Shown here piece after piece: positions 6,858 to 7,558 of a stretch of DNA of 7,558 bases (the first letter of the stretch is position 1; each line of letters opens with the position of its first letter). Source of the DNA: Anaerolineales bacterium (GTDB lineage Bacteria > Chloroflexota > Anaerolineae > Anaerolineales > E44-bin32); assembly GCA_011772595.1 (NCBI GenBank), contig WVZH01000523.1:3212-10769 (forward strand), in the 5' to 3' direction. The position numbers and the translations under genes were made by a program. Below the pieces are notes generated by a model. That model saw only the letters and a list, made by a program, of their open reading frames with translations, had not been told where the DNA came from and ran no database searches.

Positions 6858-7558
6858 ATGGCGGAAAAGCAAAAGGGAAAGCAGACGGATCAAACAAAAG
6901 AAGTTCGCCGATTCCGAAAGCGTCGCGTCAAAACGCCCACCGTCTTACAAATGGAAGCTGTGGAATGCGGCGCGGCAGCGCTGTCGGTACTCATGTCTTA
7001 TTACGGTCGCTTCGTGCCCCTGGAAGAACTGCGTGTTGCGTGTGGTGTATCCCGCAGCGGTAGCAAGGCAAGTAATATCCTGAAGGCGGCGCGCACGTAC
7101 GGATTCGAGGCGACGGGGTATCGAAAAGAAATCGAGGCCTTGAAGATCGCCCCGCTGCCCATCATCGTGTTTTGGAATTTCAACCATTTCTTGGTGGTGG
7201 AAGGGTTTGGCAAGGGGAAAATCTATCTGAATGATCCGGCTGTGGGACCACGGGTCGTGACCGAAGATGAATTTGATGACTCATATACCGGGGTTGCGCT
7301 GGTCATTCAACCCGGCCCGGATTTCGAGAAAGGGGGAAGGAAACCCTCTCTTCTCCATGCATTGCGCGCACGCGTCGGTGGGATGAAGGGTGCCTTTGTA
7401 TTTATCATCCTGGCTACGTTATTGTTAACATTCCTGAGCCTGGTCGTTCCGTCCTATACCCGGATTTTCGTAGACAGATTTCTGGTCGCCGGGTTGAAGG
7501 GCTGGCTGTTTGCGTTGATTATCATCATGGCGGCTACCGCCGGCATGCAGATGGCGTT
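6858..7558 (+). CDS. NHLP-family bacteriocin export ABC transporter, peptidase/permease part (partial, runs off the end)
   Basis: The gene is open from ATG at 6858 to the window edge, 233 full codons. It encodes an N-terminal C39 peptidase domain, the protease of peptidase-containing ABC transporters that cuts leaders after a double-glycine-like site. The expected catalytic set is present: Gln31 six residues before Cys37 ([20 protein letters not shown]), His110 in [11 protein letters not shown], and Asp126 in YLNDPAVG. After a linker at about 150-175 the first membrane helices begin (about 178-198 and 215-233). The remaining transmembrane segments and the ATPase with Walker motifs must lie beyond the window. 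The basic N-terminal extension before residue 27 ([18 protein letters not shown]) fits NHLM-type exporters as I remember them. The gene follows the HlyD-like protein by 62 bases, and a second ABC subunit commonly follows in such systems. GAGGG seven bases upstream fixes the start. Confidence 0.92.
   Translation, partial: MAEKQKGKQTDQTKEVRRFRKRRVKTPTVLQMEAVECGAAALSVLMSYYGRFVPLEELRVACGVSRSGSKASNILKAARTYGFEATGYRKEIEALKIAPLPIIVFWNFNHFLVVEGFGKGKIYLNDPAVGPRVVTEDEFDDSYTGVALVIQPGPDFEKGGRKPSLLHALRARVGGMKGAFVFIILATLLLTFLSLVVPSYTRIFVDRFLVAGLKGWLFALIIIMAATAGMQMA

Overview
The window reads as one co-directional operon fragment from a bacterium with a membrane-embedded exporter system. It contains seven plus-strand genes, tightly packed and several overlapping by 4 bases, with base composition in the mid-50s % GC by eye. 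It looks like part of a biosynthetic cluster for a ribosomally made, post-translationally modified peptide (RiPP) exported by an NHLP/NHLM-type system (nitrile-hydratase-like leader peptide). Such systems occur in cyanobacteria, proteobacteria and several deep-branching Gram-negative phyla. The sequence alone does not fix the phylum.

Layout: bases 1-65 are a short lead-in with a good ribosome-binding site. 66-1064 is an NAD(+) synthetase-family ATP-pyrophosphatase (NadE type). 1065-1215 is the only sizeable non-coding gap; it holds a 12-base perfect palindrome and a weak extended -10-like motif. 1216-2448 is a cobalamin-binding radical SAM enzyme, probably starting at TTG. 2445-3827 is a TfuA-domain protein with a long C-terminal extension. 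3824-5005 is a YcaO enzyme. 5027-6202 is an unrecognised protein with a gluzincin-like HExxH...ExxxD motif. 6199-6795 is a short NHLM-type HlyD-like secretion protein lacking the lipoyl/coiled-coil middle. 6858 to the window end is the N-terminal part of an NHLP-type peptidase (C39)/permease/ATPase exporter.

Proposed joint function (inference): TfuA plus YcaO is the pair known to install backbone thioamides, in methyl-coenzyme M reductase and in thioviridamide-type RiPPs. The B12 radical SAM enzyme would add a second modification such as C-methylation. The metallopeptidase-like protein could trim or otherwise process the peptide. The C39 ABC transporter would cut the leader after its double-glycine-like site and export the product with the small accessory protein. 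The NadE homologue may be housekeeping or may be an adenylating/amidating tailoring enzyme. No precursor peptide gene is visible, so it should lie outside the window.

No RNA genes, CRISPR arrays, insertion sequences or convincing terminators were seen.
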